Positions 25,219 through 33,878 of a DNA stretch of 64,000 nt are shown piece by piece; within the stretch, counting starts at the first letter, position 1; each line of letters begins with the position of its first letter. The notes below the pieces were generated by a model. It had not been told where the DNA came from. It made no database searches and worked only from the letters and a program-made list of their open reading frames with translations. Position numbers and translations under genes: made by a program. The stretch lies in contig NZ_CP051516.1 in NCBI RefSeq assembly GCF_012689525.1, positions 2,914,001 to 2,978,000 of the forward strand, given 5' to 3'. Source of the stretch: Paraburkholderia aromaticivorans. GTDB lineage: Bacteria; Pseudomonadota; Gammaproteobacteria; Burkholderiales; Burkholderiaceae.

Positions 25219-25560
25219 ATGAAAAAGACATTGCTTCTCGCGGCGATGCTGCTGACCGGATGCGCGAGCGTTTCGGATATTCATACAAGCAAAGCTGATC
25301 CGGATTGCGCCCACTCATGCTCGGCGAACTATTCCGAATGCCTTGGTAAGTTCACGCTCTTTCCAATTCAGGCGCAACACCAATGCACCGACGCTTTGCG
25401 CCTGTGTGTTGCCGCCTGCCCAGCGAGAGGAAGTGTGGCCGCGTCTCCGGTATCGAACCCATCGCAACGGCTCGCGAATCTTGACGACCTTTACAAGCGC
25501 GGTCTGATTAGCAAGGGCGAATACGATGCGAAGCGCGCCGAAGTACTAAAGGGTCTGTAA
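25219..25560 (+). CDS. Lipoprotein with C-terminal SHOCT domain
   Basis: A 113-residue protein with signal MKKTLLLAAMLLTGC (lipobox LTGC), five further Cys in the mature N-terminal half (CAHSCSANYSEC ... CTDALRLCVAAC), and a C-terminal SHOCT-type segment (LANLDDLYKRGLISKGEYDA, then KRAEVLKGL). SHOCT is a short oligomerisation module. It precedes the Rap1a-like gene closely. It is probably an envelope cargo protein of the element. Confidence 0.7.
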   Translation: MKKTLLLAAMLLTGCASVSDIHTSKADPDCAHSCSANYSECLGKFTLFPIQAQHQCTDALRLCVAACPARGSVAASPVSNPSQRLANLDDLYKRGLISKGEYDAKRAEVLKGL

Positions 25561-25595
25561 AGACTTTTGTGAATTGCGGGAACGTCGGGGGAAAT

Positions 25596-26000
25596 GTGGA
25601 AAAACGACAAGCAGCGGCGTTCGCGTTGGCTATGGTCTTTGTATCGCTTTCCGTCAATAGCTATGCCTCGCGCGGATGGGTCGGCAATGATCTGAAGGCG
25701 AAATGCGACGTGGCGCTTCGAGCGGTATCTGACCCGTCCGCTTGGGATACGAACATAGCGCTGTCTTCCGGGCAGTGTGCCGGTTATATCGCTGGTGTGA
25801 TCGAAGGCACGCGCGTAACGTCCATTCTCGACAAGGCGGGCAAGTATCCATATTGCATGCCGGAAACGACTACGCCGCTGCAAGACATTTCAGTTGTAGA
25901 GAAGTATCTGAACGATCACCCCGAACAATGGGATATGCCTGCTGGCCTTTTGATTGACCAAGCATTCTTGACCGCCTATCCGTGTTCGAAGGGTAAGTGA
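25596..26000 (+). CDS. Rap1a/Tai-family (immunity-protein-like) exported protein
   Basis: A 134-residue protein from GTG 25596 with an N-terminal signal (AAAFALAMVFVSLSVNSYA). The mature part shows the Rap1a pattern: Cys near the start (KAKCDVALRAV), SSGQCAGYIAGVIEGTRV, YCMPETTTPLQDISVVEKYL, HPEQWDMPAGLLIDQAFLTA and terminal YPC. Some members (Rap1a, Tai) are periplasmic immunity proteins against type VI amidase effectors; many others are of unknown role. No effector gene is visible next to it, so it would be an orphan. The frame extends to 25569 but the GTG has the better ribosome binding site. Confidence 0.65.
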   Translation: MEKRQAAAFALAMVFVSLSVNSYASRGWVGNDLKAKCDVALRAVSDPSAWDTNIALSSGQCAGYIAGVIEGTRVTSILDKAGKYPYCMPETTTPLQDISVVEKYLNDHPEQWDMPAGLLIDQAFLTAYPCSKGK

Positions 26001-26021
26001 AGGGAAATTCTTCGCGAGCTA

Positions 26022-27185
26022 GTGATATGCGTCATAAATAATGCAACTTAACGGCGATTCGCAAGTCTCCTTTACATAGAGGAGAACCCATGAGAATCGC
26101 GGCGAAAGTTGAACTGAGCGAAGCACAACGTAAACAGTTGGAGACGTGGGCGACTGGGCGAACGATTCCGGTTCGACTGGCCGAGCGTGCCAAGATGATA
26201 TTGCTCGCGGCGCAAGGCAAGACGGACAAAGAGATCGGTGCGGACCTTGGTATCTGGCGAGGCACGGTGGCACGCTGGCGCGGTCGCTTTATCGCTGATG
26301 GTGTGACTGGGATCGAGCACGATGAGACGCGGCCCGGGCGCAAGCCGAAGATCTCCGCGCGCAAGGTCAAGTCCATCGTAGCGCTGACGACGCAGCAGCG
26401 GCCGGATAACGCGACGCATTGGAGTACGCGCAGCATGGCAGCGGTGGCCGGTATCAGTGAAGCGAGCGTGCGGCGCATCTGGCAGGCGTACGGCCTCAAG
26501 CCGCATCGGGTAGAGAGCTTCAAGGTGTCGAACGACAAGCGCTTTGCCGAGAAACTCGAGGCCATCGTCGGGCTGTATCTCGATCCCCCGGAGCACGCCT
26601 TGGTCTTCAGTTGCGACGAGAAGTCCCAGATCCAGGCGCTTGACCGGACCCAGCCGGGCTTGCCGCTGAAGCGAGGTCGCGCTCAAACGATGACGCATGA
26701 TTACAAGCGCCATGGTGTGACGACGCTGTTTGCCGCGATGAATACACTCGATGGAAGTGTCATTGGCCAGTGCCAGACGAAACATCGTCATCAGGAGTGG
26801 CTGAGTTTCTTGCGCAAGATCGATCGCCACACACCCAAGAACAAGGAGTTGCATTTGATCGCCGACAATTACGCCACCCATAAGCACCCCGAGATAAAGG
26901 CGTGGCTGGCCAAGCACCCGCGCTTCCACATGCATTTCACCCCCACCAGTGCCTCTTGGCTCAACATGGTCGAACGCTTCTTCCGTGACTTGTCAGAGAA
27001 CCAGTTGCGACGTGCGGCCTTCCGCTCGGTACCTGAATTGGTCCGCGCGATCGAACAGTACGTGGAGAAGCACAACCGTGATCCGAAACCGTTCATCTGG
27101 ACGGCAAAGGCATCCGACATCCTGGCGAAAGTCACGCGTGCCAGGGCCAAGCTGAATAAGATGCAATCCGTTTGACGCACATCAC
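26022..27185. mobile_element. Intact IS630-family insertion sequence
   Basis: The element is 1164 bp with near-perfect terminal inverted repeats (left GTGATATGCGTCA, right read inward GTGATGTGCGTCA). It is flanked on both sides by TA (26020-26021 and 27186-27187), the target duplication typical of IS630/Tc1 elements. The transposase stop codon lies within the right repeat. Nothing suggests damage. Confidence 0.9.
26090..27175 (+). CDS. IS630-family transposase
   Basis: A 361-residue DDE transposase. It has an N-terminal helix-turn-helix (GKTDKEIGADLGIWRGTVAR), the catalytic core with FSCDEKSQIQALD (first Asp), HLIADNYATHKHPE (second Asp) and TPTSASWLNMVERFF (Glu). The length is full for the family. 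It is preceded by GAGGAG at good spacing. It is the only gene of the insertion sequence. Confidence 0.93.
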   Translation: MRIAAKVELSEAQRKQLETWATGRTIPVRLAERAKMILLAAQGKTDKEIGADLGIWRGTVARWRGRFIADGVTGIEHDETRPGRKPKISARKVKSIVALTTQQRPDNATHWSTRSMAAVAGISEASVRRIWQAYGLKPHRVESFKVSNDKRFAEKLEAIVGLYLDPPEHALVFSCDEKSQIQALDRTQPGLPLKRGRAQTMTHDYKRHGVTTLFAAMNTLDGSVIGQCQTKHRHQEWLSFLRKIDRHTPKNKELHLIADNYATHKHPEIKAWLAKHPRFHMHFTPTSASWLNMVERFFRDLSENQLRRAAFRSVPELVRAIEQYVEKHNRDPKPFIWTAKASDILAKVTRARAKLNKMQSV

Positions 27186-27367
27186 TAGATGCCGGCCCAC
27201 GACCCATGTACTCAATCGCTCAATTTCGTACGGATAGCGTTATCCTGCCCGAAATATAGGGGTATGCGCGTTTTGGACGTGTCAGATTATGGGCTCCCCT
27301 TTTCGTACACCTTCTCGAACCTCCCAAGATCTTCTTAGTCGCCGCAGGTCCAATAAAAGTCAGCAGG

Positions 27368-27670
27368 CTATTCATTGGTGAGAACATCCGTGAGCAGACC
27401 TCGTGACATCTCGGTCAACATCGCATCGAGCGCGGCGCGGCGGTCAGCGTATTCATGATCGGCACTGATCATGCGGTCAGCCGCGGCGTGAACATCGGCC
27501 ATCGATGGGCCGTGGTGAATCGGGACCGTCACTGGCACGACAAGCGACGCGATGAAGAGGCGCACACTTTCTCCATGGAAGGGGGTCACGTCCAATGTGA
27601 CCCCCCTCTCAGTCAGCATTTTGCGCAGCCGTGCCGTCGTCGCACTGCTCGCCCTTTCTGCTTCAGTCAT
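27368..27670 (-). CDS. Hypothetical phage-type protein
   Basis: A 100-residue helical protein (MTEAERASSATTARLRKMLT...) with GGAGG six bases before ATG 27670. It overlaps the end of the upstream gene, so both form an operon. No family is recognised. The 180 bases between it and the insertion sequence hold nothing evident. Confidence 0.5.
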   Translation of the reverse strand: MTEAERASSATTARLRKMLTERGVTLDVTPFHGESVRLFIASLVVPVTVPIHHGPSMADVHAAADRMISADHEYADRRAALDAMLTEMSRGLLTDVLTNE

Positions 27671-28415
27671 TGCGTACCTCCACTTCTTTAGCGCACTTGC
27701 GGGTCTCTACAAACCGCGCGGCAGCGTGCGCGCGACGCATTACCGCTTCATCGTCGTTCGCCTCGCCGATGGCGACCCCGGGCATGCAATGGACCACGAT
27801 CACGGCAGGACGAGGGCCCGCACCGTAATGCGCACCCAGTTCGATACGGGTCTGCATCGCGCAGTGCTCGCGCTCTAGCTTCTGCTTGCGTTCGAGCGCT
27901 TGGCTAAGCTGGTTCGCCGCTCGGCTCGCAGCGCCCATTTCCACCTTGCCAGTCTTGCGGGCCGCGTCATAGATGCTGTTCGTCAACGCTCGTAATTCGG
28001 TCGTGTGGCGGTCCAGAATTGCTTTCTCACGAATCGACACCTGCTGCTCGATCCACTCTATTTCGTCGGCTCCGTTGGGGAACTGAGGGCGTGCAGATCG
28101 GCCTTCGGATTGAGCGGCGTGAGCGGCCGGCGCGGCTGGCTGTTTTTCTGCTTGGTGACCGGTCACTATCCCCGCCCGTGTCCCGCTTCCTACGGCACTT
28201 TCTGTAAAATAAGAGCGCTCACCTGAAGGGCCTTTAGTGGTCACCCCAGCCACGCCGATGCCCAACTGCCAGCCCTCGGAAGCCTTGCGCTTCATCACCA
28301 GCGCCTTCGACACTTCAATAGAATCAGCGACTTGCTGAACACTGGCCACGCCACGCTCCCACCTGAACCTCGCAGCCCGCCACGCCTCTTCAGAGACTCT
28401 CGATTCCTTCGCCAT
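27663..28415 (-). CDS. Putative DNA-binding phage protein (small-terminase-like helix-turn-helix)
   Basis: A 250-residue protein. The first 50 residues (VSEEAWRAARFRWERGVASV, then QQVADSIEVSKALVMKRKAS) look like the helix-turn-helix start of small terminase-type or similar phage DNA-binding proteins. The middle part is long, helical and charged (SIREKAILDRHTTELRALTN). No large terminase follows, so if it once was a small terminase subunit the packaging module is gone. The assignment is tentative; it could equally be a regulator. Confidence 0.5.
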   Translation of the reverse strand: MAKESRVSEEAWRAARFRWERGVASVQQVADSIEVSKALVMKRKASEGWQLGIGVAGVTTKGPSGERSYFTESAVGSGTRAGIVTGHQAEKQPAAPAAHAAQSEGRSARPQFPNGADEIEWIEQQVSIREKAILDRHTTELRALTNSIYDAARKTGKVEMGAASRAANQLSQALERKQKLEREHCAMQTRIELGAHYGAGPRPAVIVVHCMPGVAIGEANDDEAVMRRAHAAARFVETRKCAKEVEVRND

Positions 28416-28639
28416 GGTTACCTCGCGGCATCTGTCATGCCCTCAATATGACCATCACGAACGGGTTCGGTCACCAAGAGGTCACCATCGGTAACCGGGA
28501 CAGAATATGCGCGCGGCGCATATGGTTGTGATGGAGAGCGCGCGACGCCGGTTTCCTGAAGTCTACCGACGCGCGGCCATCGTGCGACCAGGGTAGTAGA
28601 TGCGCTCGGATCAGCCCCGCATTAACCACTCCTTAGTCC

Positions 28640-29410
28640 CTAGGCGGTTCGCATAAAACTGTTTGTGTTCAGCCATCCCCTGAAGTTGGCGCAGAGCCGA
28701 TCTGCGACCACAAGCGCTCGTGCGATAACTTCCGCCAAACTCTCACTAGGCTCGGCGACAACGGGTTCGTGCCAAACCTCACCCAAGTAAGCATCGCCTG
28801 CCACATGATCAAATACATCTATCAGGAAAAGGACTTCCAAGCCGTCCCAGTTCAATGTCGGACAAATCTTGAGGCTGAAGCGATTTTCGATGCGTCGCTC
28901 AAACACAAATTGAATCCAATGCCCGCGCTCAGCCTTGCCCAGTCCTGGCTCGCCTGCGACATGCCGATAGTGGTCCGTTAATTCGGCCGACGTAAGTGCC
29001 AAGAAAAAGTCTGCGCGCAGTAGCTGCTCTCGCTCAAAATTCCGTCTGATGTTCAGCGACCGCCACATCGGTTGCAGGCGCTCGAAGTCCGCTTTTGTTT
29101 CGGCTCGGTGAATTTGCTCTGGCCAGCAGGATTCAAACACGTCCACCCACGTGGACGTGGGCAATCGTGCCAACTCAAGAGGGTATTCGTGCTGTTGAGC
29201 CTCAACGGGTTTATGTGCGCTGCTCGCGCTCGAAGCCGAACTGTCCGCGCGTGGATTAATGTGCGCGGCTAGGACATTCCAGTCCGCATACCCTCGAACA
29301 CGCGCAACGCATTCTTGGGCGACTGCAAGTGATATGTCGACGCCGACAGACTTCAGATAGCGGCGGAGGATAAATGCAGCCTGACTGGCTGTTGGTTCGA
29401 AGATGTCCAA
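28640..29410 (-). CDS. Hypothetical protein with glyoxalase-related N-terminal segment
   Basis: A 256-residue protein. Residues 1-50 (SQAAFILRRYLKSVGVDISL, then AVAQECVARVRGYADWNVLA) match a short helical segment found at the N-terminus of proteins annotated as glyoxalase-superfamily-related and in plasmid/phage proteins. The rest is acidic and Trp-rich without a recognised domain. It is a stand-alone minus-strand gene. No function is proposed. Confidence 0.55.
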   Translation of the reverse strand: MDIFEPTASQAAFILRRYLKSVGVDISLAVAQECVARVRGYADWNVLAAHINPRADSSASSASSAHKPVEAQQHEYPLELARLPTSTWVDVFESCWPEQIHRAETKADFERLQPMWRSLNIRRNFEREQLLRADFFLALTSAELTDHYRHVAGEPGLGKAERGHWIQFVFERRIENRFSLKICPTLNWDGLEVLFLIDVFDHVAGDAYLGEVWHEPVVAEPSESLAEVIARALVVADRLCANFRGWLNTNSFMRTA

Positions 29411-29643
29411 AACTCTCGCTCCTTGTGATGGCGCAAGGTCTTGGGCGATGCTGTCCTCGTTACACGCCCTGCCCCGCGCTCATTCAGATGCGATTGAAGA
29501 GGACCTTAGGCTAGCTCCGATTCACCATACCCAGTAACGGGTGAGGACGGCGCGCTGGAGCGGCGCGAAACGATTATAGCGACATGGTCGTTCGGCGGCG
29601 AGATAGCAAGTCCACTGACTTTGGCATTTCCCGAAGGAGTCGC

Positions 29644-30015
29644 TCATCGCTTGACGCGCTGCGAATGCTTCTGGAATCCAGCGCGCGGTTTCGTGTCATA
29701 CGGGCGAATCTCCTGTAGCCCGGCCATGACACCCCACACTTCCGCATAGGCGTCGTGCAGGTAATGGTCCTTGACGCTGTTTTTGAAGTTGCCGTAATCG
29801 ATTTCCATGAGCGCCTGAGCAATCACTGCGCTGACGAGGTCTCGACGGATGAATGCGCGGAACTGGTAATCGCGACCCGGCAGCGTAGTCACCTGCGTTT
29901 CCGGCCCAAAGGTCGCTTCTATGTCGCCGCGGCGACGCGCACGCACCATTAGGACGGTCGGGTCACGGTCGCTGTTGACGATTGACAGAAAAGCATTCGA
30001 AAGGCAAATCCACAT
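29644..30015 (-). CDS. Hypothetical conserved phage protein
   Basis: A 123-residue protein (MWICLSNAFLSIVNSDRDPT, then RARRRGDIEATFGPETQV) with TGAGG six bases before ATG 30015. Small proteins with this start occur in Burkholderia phage early regions as far as I recall; no function is known. It lies in the leftward early gene string. Confidence 0.6.
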   Translation of the reverse strand: MWICLSNAFLSIVNSDRDPTVLMVRARRRGDIEATFGPETQVTTLPGRDYQFRAFIRRDLVSAVIAQALMEIDYGNFKNSVKDHYLHDAYAEVWGVMAGLQEIRPYDTKPRAGFQKHSQRVKR

Positions 30016-30103
30016 GAGAAACCTCAGGGTGTGTTTATTCCCGGCGATGCACGAAGGCTCGCCGCAAGACGCGGAAATCGGATAGGTTGCAAAAGATCAG
30101 TGC

Positions 30104-30496
30104 TTACGCGCCCAAATCATCTAGGACCGACTTCGCGAGGTTGACTCCAAGTTGGGCCAGTTTCGCGACTTCAGCATCGGCAAGCTCAACGATCGCCAAG
30201 AACAAATTTCTCGCGATGCGATGCGCGGAAACCGCACGCGAGAGGCAGTCAACGACGCCGATCACGTCTTCAGAACGCGCATGCTCGCGGCACTCGACAA
30301 GCGCGTCATGGAGTGTTCGCCCGCCTAAACGCGCAAGGTCCGCCACGTCGCCGACCGCACACACGATGGACTCAATTCGAAAGAAATGACGCGACAGCAG
30401 GTCTACGCTCACCATAGCAGTCCGCAACGAACTGTCGGACCCGAGCAGGATGTGCGCGACGATTGAATTTTGATTGAGGGCTGAGGCTGCATGCAT
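30104..30496 (-). CDS. Hypothetical phage protein
   Basis: A 130-residue helical protein from ATG 30496 (MHAASALNQNSIVAHILLGS; GGAG at 6-base spacing). The frame continues upstream without support. It is divergent from the small regulator at 30611. No family is recognised. Confidence 0.55.
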   Translation of the reverse strand: MHAASALNQNSIVAHILLGSDSSLRTAMVSVDLLSRHFFRIESIVCAVGDVADLARLGGRTLHDALVECREHARSEDVIGVVDCLSRAVSAHRIARNLFLAIVELADAEVAKLAQLGVNLAKSVLDDLGA

Positions 30497-30541
30497 TGCT
30501 TGCTCCGGGTTTCGTGTTGTGTGCTGCGATGGAGTTAATTG

Positions 30542-30602
30542 TTGCACCCCGAATAATAGAGAGTCAAGCGATTTTTTGCACCCCATCTAATCATGCTAAA
30601 AT
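30542..30602 (+). promoter_or_regulatory. Divergent promoter region with duplicated TTGCACCCC
   Basis: TTGCACCCC occurs at 30542-30550 and 30576-30584. The second copy serves as a -35 (TTGCAC) 15 bases upstream of TAAAAT (30597-30602). Transcription would begin about 30609, one or two bases before ATG 30611, so the mRNA would be nearly leaderless. The repeated nonamer may be an operator. Confidence 0.4.
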
Positions 30603-30610
30603 TTCGCCCT

Positions 30611-30808
30611 ATGACGACGAAACCTGACATCAAGCGCGGTCGCGGACGCCCGACCGTCGATCCAGATACCGAACTGGTATCTAGTTCCCTGCGGCTTACC
30701 CGCTTGGACTGGGAGACATTCAAGTCGCTCGGCGGCGCAAAATGGCTACGCGAATTCTTGCGCCAGCATCGCGCCAAGCACGAACGAGCGAAGTCTCGCG
30801 ACGAGTGA
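30611..30808 (+). CDS. Small DNA-binding-like protein
   Basis: A 65-residue protein from ATG 30611: GRGRPTVDPDTELVSSSLRL, then TRLDWETFKSLGGAKWLREF. The GRGRP stretch resembles an AT-hook, and the following strand-helix segment resembles a ribbon-helix-helix fold. No ribosome binding site is visible, consistent with a leaderless transcript from the promoter just upstream. A similar C-terminal motif (GGAKWLRE) recurs as GGAGWIRD in the small protein at 31231, so the two may be related. Confidence 0.55.
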   Translation: MTTKPDIKRGRGRPTVDPDTELVSSSLRLTRLDWETFKSLGGAKWLREFLRQHRAKHERAKSRDE

Positions 30809-30891
30809 TCTACATGCGACGCTCGATGCGCGCCCCCTCAACCACCAGGAGCCACCCATGAGCAGATGATCAACTCTCATAGGGAAGCAGC

Positions 30892-31179
30892 ATGTCAGCA
30901 TCATCAGCGCCGAACGCGCCGGGCGTGTACATGATCGAAAACGCGGCGAACGGGCGCGTCTATATCGGCAAGACAAAGAATCTTGGCAAGCGCTTCGGGC
31001 AGCACGTCACGCAACTTCGCAAGGGTAAGCACCACAACACCAGGCTTCAAGCCGAATGGTCGGAATTCGGAGAACCTACTTTCACGTTTCGCGTTCACGT
31101 CCTCGCCGGGGAAAGTGAAATCGACCTGATCGAGCAAACCCTGATCGCCGAAAACATGGGCGACGGATGCTTTAACTGA
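30892..31179 (+). CDS. GIY-YIG nuclease-domain protein
   Basis: A 95-residue protein. GVYMIENAANGRVYIGKTKN holds the GVY...YIG core, followed by NLGKRFGQH (catalytic Arg region) and a Glu-containing C-terminal helix (EIDLIEQTLIAENM). This fits a minimal GIY-YIG nuclease of the homing or phage type that nicks DNA. AGGGAAG precedes the ATG. The neighbourhood of small phage early genes suggests a stand-alone phage nuclease, not an intron-encoded one. Confidence 0.8.
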   Translation: MSASSAPNAPGVYMIENAANGRVYIGKTKNLGKRFGQHVTQLRKGKHHNTRLQAEWSEFGEPTFTFRVHVLAGESEIDLIEQTLIAENMGDGCFN

Positions 31180-31230
31180 AATCCGCTCGGCAGCGATGGG
31201 CGGCCACCCATTGCCCCATCCGGCGAGGCC

Positions 31231-31362
31231 ATGACGCCGCGCCAAGTGCGCATGGATGACTCCCGCTGGGAGAAGTGCCGCAGGCTCGGCGGCGCTGGAT
31301 GGATTCGCGACCGCATTGACGAGGCCAATGATCCAGGGGATTCGCCAAAGCGTCGCAAGTAA
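31231..31362 (+). CDS. Small phage protein (43 residues)
   Basis: A frame from ATG 31231 reads MTPRQVRMDDSRWEKCRRLG, then GAGWIRDRIDEAN. The segment VRMDDSRWEKCRRLGGAGWI resembles short phage proteins with a ribbon-helix-helix-like fold. It is followed at once by a terminator, supporting it as the last gene of the short plus-strand operon with the GIY-YIG gene. Confidence 0.55.
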   Translation: MTPRQVRMDDSRWEKCRRLGGAGWIRDRIDEANDPGDSPKRRK

Positions 31363-31380
31363 CCGGCCGCAGAAACAGGA

Positions 31381-31407
31381 AAGCCACCAATTTGCGGATG
31401 GCTTTTT
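31381..31407 (+). terminator. Rho-independent terminator
   Basis: AGCCA...TGGCT with a loop of about 13 bases, then TTTTTC, about 20 bases after the stop at 31362. Confidence 0.55.
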
Positions 31408-31423
31408 CATGGGTGAGACGGAA

Positions 31424-31945
31424 TCACTGGAGCGTCGTCACCTGCCCCATCGAGAGCAGCCCCGCGGCCGCGATGCGAGTAGCGATGGCTTCCGCCTGCT
31501 CGCGCTCGGTCTCCGCTCTCAGAGAAACGCCGTAATGCGCCGCAAAAATCATGAACAGCAGGCCGCAGAGCGCGCGACCGTCGGCCGCCTTCGGAACTTC
31601 GAGCCCGCCCTCAATCATCGCCAGGAACGGCATCCCATCCGGCAGCGCCACACCGCGGCGGCCAGCGCCGAGCAGATCGGCCTTCTGCGTCGTCAGGTTC
31701 GCATCAATGAATCCGCCAAGCTGGACCAGCACGTCCCCGACGGCCGCCATTTCCATGCAGGTGCGCGCCATCAAATTACCGGCCGACTCTTCGGCGATCG
31801 CGATCGCTTGATGGTTGGCGTGCCCGGCAAGCTTCTGCTTGCAGACGCTGCGCAGACACCTTTGCAACACAACGACGTCCGCAGTCAGGCGCGTGGAGTG
31901 CCGACGAAGATCGGTCAGCGTGCCCGGGATTTTCTCAACTTGCAT
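31424..31945 (-). CDS. Hypothetical protein, 173 residues
   Basis: A helical protein (MQVEKIPGTLTDLRRHSTRL ... FLAMIEGGLEVPKAADGRAL) with a hydrophobic stretch (ALCGLLFMIFAAHYGVSL) near the C-terminus. No family is recognised. It lies downstream of the J-domain gene on the same strand. Confidence 0.5.
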   Translation of the reverse strand: MQVEKIPGTLTDLRRHSTRLTADVVVLQRCLRSVCKQKLAGHANHQAIAIAEESAGNLMARTCMEMAAVGDVLVQLGGFIDANLTTQKADLLGAGRRGVALPDGMPFLAMIEGGLEVPKAADGRALCGLLFMIFAAHYGVSLRAETEREQAEAIATRIAAAGLLSMGQVTTLQ

Positions 31946-31982
31946 GAAAATTCTTTGATGCCCGGCGAACCGGAAGATTTGG

Positions 31983-32648
31983 TTAGGTTGCCGTCTTCGG
32001 ACTAGCTGCGGCCAGCATCTCGTCGCGAGCAGCCTTTAGGGCGGATATGCTCGCGTTCGGTATCGAGGCGATCCCCCACGCCTTCGCGACCCTGGATTTC
32101 CAGGCGCGGACTGCCATAACACCGGCTGTTTGACTAATGTATTCTGACGGCAAGCACAGTTTTTTGATTTCAGACATCAGTGCTTCGCGCGTCATCGCCT
32201 CCTGATCAGCCGTAGGCGAGTTTTGCGGCGGCGTGGCTGCCTTCGTGCGCCTCGGCTTGACCTTCGGCCCAGTGTCGGCAGGCGGCGGCTTGAGCGGCTC
32301 ATTCTCGCCAGCAGCGGCAACGACAGCGGCAGCAGCACGGGCGGCAGCGACAGTTGCAGCCCATTCCGCAGCCAATTTCGTAGCATACTCAGCAAGTTCC
32401 GCCTCGGCGGCGGCCCTTCTTAATGCATCGTAAAATGACGACGCAAAACCATTTTTGCGGTCATACGCCTCACGTGCCGCAGGATCACCCAGGACCGCAT
32501 ACGCAGCATTGATCGACTGCATGACGGCCGTTGTGTCCTGTCCGGGGTTGCGATCAGGGTGAAACTCCAAGCACAGCTTGCGATACGCGGACTTGATGAC
32601 CGCAGGCGACGCGGTGCGCGCGATGCAGAGGATTTCGTAGTGGGTCAC
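31983..32648 (-). CDS. J-domain (DnaJ-like) phage protein
   Basis: A 221-residue protein with a complete N-terminal J domain: MTHYEILCIARTASPAVIKS, then AYRKLCLEFHPDRNPGQDTT (HPD motif at residues 30-32) and AAYAVLGDPAAREAYDRK. J domains stimulate the ATPase of Hsp70. A long Ala-rich helical stretch and a Pro-rich linker lead to a C-terminal helical part. There is no Gly/Phe or zinc region, so it is a type III J-protein, possibly recruiting host DnaK for phage replication. Confidence 0.85.
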   Translation of the reverse strand: MTHYEILCIARTASPAVIKSAYRKLCLEFHPDRNPGQDTTAVMQSINAAYAVLGDPAAREAYDRKNGFASSFYDALRRAAAEAELAEYATKLAAEWAATVAAARAAAAVVAAAGENEPLKPPPADTGPKVKPRRTKAATPPQNSPTADQEAMTREALMSEIKKLCLPSEYISQTAGVMAVRAWKSRVAKAWGIASIPNASISALKAARDEMLAAASPKTAT

Positions 32649-32706
32649 TTTGTTGGGCCGATGGTTGAATTGCCCCGGTCGAACGTCGAACCGGGGCGAT
32701 GGTCGA

Positions 32707-33339
32707 TTAGGCGTCGGCGCACTCGTCGCCGCTCACAGCCCACGGGCTCCACGAGCGCACAAGTTGACCGTCGTGCACGCCGTACTTCTCAATGCCGGGA
32801 ATCGGCGTCGCCGCACGAAGGATTTTCAATGCATATTCCTCACCTTCTGCGTGCATGCGCACATACCATCCGATCGTGTCGTACAGCGGACCCCATTCGC
32901 CCACGTACGGATCGTCTTCGCGCATCGCAATATCTTCAGCGGGCGACTCCATGCGGCTACCGATCATCCACAAACTCATATAGCCCTCGACGGCTTTCTT
33001 CGCGTGGTCAGAGTGAACGCCGCAAAGCGCGATGCGTTCGGCCACAGTGCCAACCTCATCGGACGCTTGCAGCATCTTGAACAGCGGTTCGATAAAGCGC
33101 TCCTTCTCGGCGATTGCGCTCTGAAGTGCTGCCAGCGCAGCGTCATACTTGACGTGGCGCGCACCACGCTTCACAGCACCCTTAATCAGCGAAATCACAT
33201 TCGACGCGGTGGCGTTCTCGGGAAGCTGCTCGCGACACACAGACAACCAGTACGCACGAGCGCTATGCTCTTTTGCGGCGGCGGCCTTCGCGCCAACGAT
33301 AATCTTGCGAGTCAGGGAATGCAGGTCTGATTTTTTCAT
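32707..33339 (-). CDS. Hypothetical phage protein, 210 residues
   Basis: A soluble protein (MKKSDLHSLTRKIIVGAKAA...) with a helical first half and a Trp/Tyr-rich second half (PYVGEWGPLYDTIGWYVRMH). No family is recognised. It lies in the leftward early region between a ribbon-helix-helix gene and the J-domain gene. Confidence 0.6.
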   Translation of the reverse strand: MKKSDLHSLTRKIIVGAKAAAAKEHSARAYWLSVCREQLPENATASNVISLIKGAVKRGARHVKYDAALAALQSAIAEKERFIEPLFKMLQASDEVGTVAERIALCGVHSDHAKKAVEGYMSLWMIGSRMESPAEDIAMREDDPYVGEWGPLYDTIGWYVRMHAEGEEYALKILRAATPIPGIEKYGVHDGQLVRSWSPWAVSGDECADA

Positions 33340-33407
33340 TGCTCGATAATCAAAAAATTAGTACAACTCCTGTTTTACAGGTTACCGATCCACCGGCGAC
33401 GCGTTAC

Positions 33408-33551
33408 TTATACGGTCTTCGCCTCGTGCTTTTCGAGAGACGCCTCGATGGCGCGGCGGATAAATTCTGCGAGTGACATTTCCAGCTTCTCGGCGCACGC
33501 CTTAGCGCGGTCGTTGATGGAATCAGGAATGTGGATATGTTTGCGTTGCAT
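33408..33551 (-). CDS. Small ribbon-helix-helix protein (47 residues)
   Basis: From ATG 33551 (GGAG at 8-base spacing): MQRKHIHIPDSINDRAKACA, then EKLEMSLAEFIRRAIEASLE. The strand-helix-helix pattern with a hydrophobic core is that of Arc/CopG-type repressors. The frame is open for 100 further codons upstream, but those overlap the putative promoter region and have no start signal. It is probably a phage early regulator. Confidence 0.65.
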   Translation of the reverse strand: MQRKHIHIPDSINDRAKACAEKLEMSLAEFIRRAIEASLEKHEAKTV

Positions 33552-33878
33552 CTTGCTTACTCCATTGGGTTGTTGTTGACACACCCGAATTGAGCCAGAA
33601 AAAGAAGCTGCAGAAAACTTCCCCGAAAGCAGAATATGCCCGTTTTCGTACAGCCTCTGCGCGGTGCGCAGAATAGATCTGCGGGAACCAGCACCAGAGG
33701 CATAATCGAACCATGTCAATAGATTCGAACTATATTTTTCGACCCGCTCAGAAACGTTCACGTCGTAATTTCGTACAGCGACCCGTACTGGCACCGCTGC
33801 GTCGAGGGCGTTAGCGAAGGTCGTCGCGGCGCTCAGCGGCTTCGCGCACATCCACGCGCAGGCGCTTCGGCGTTGCCG

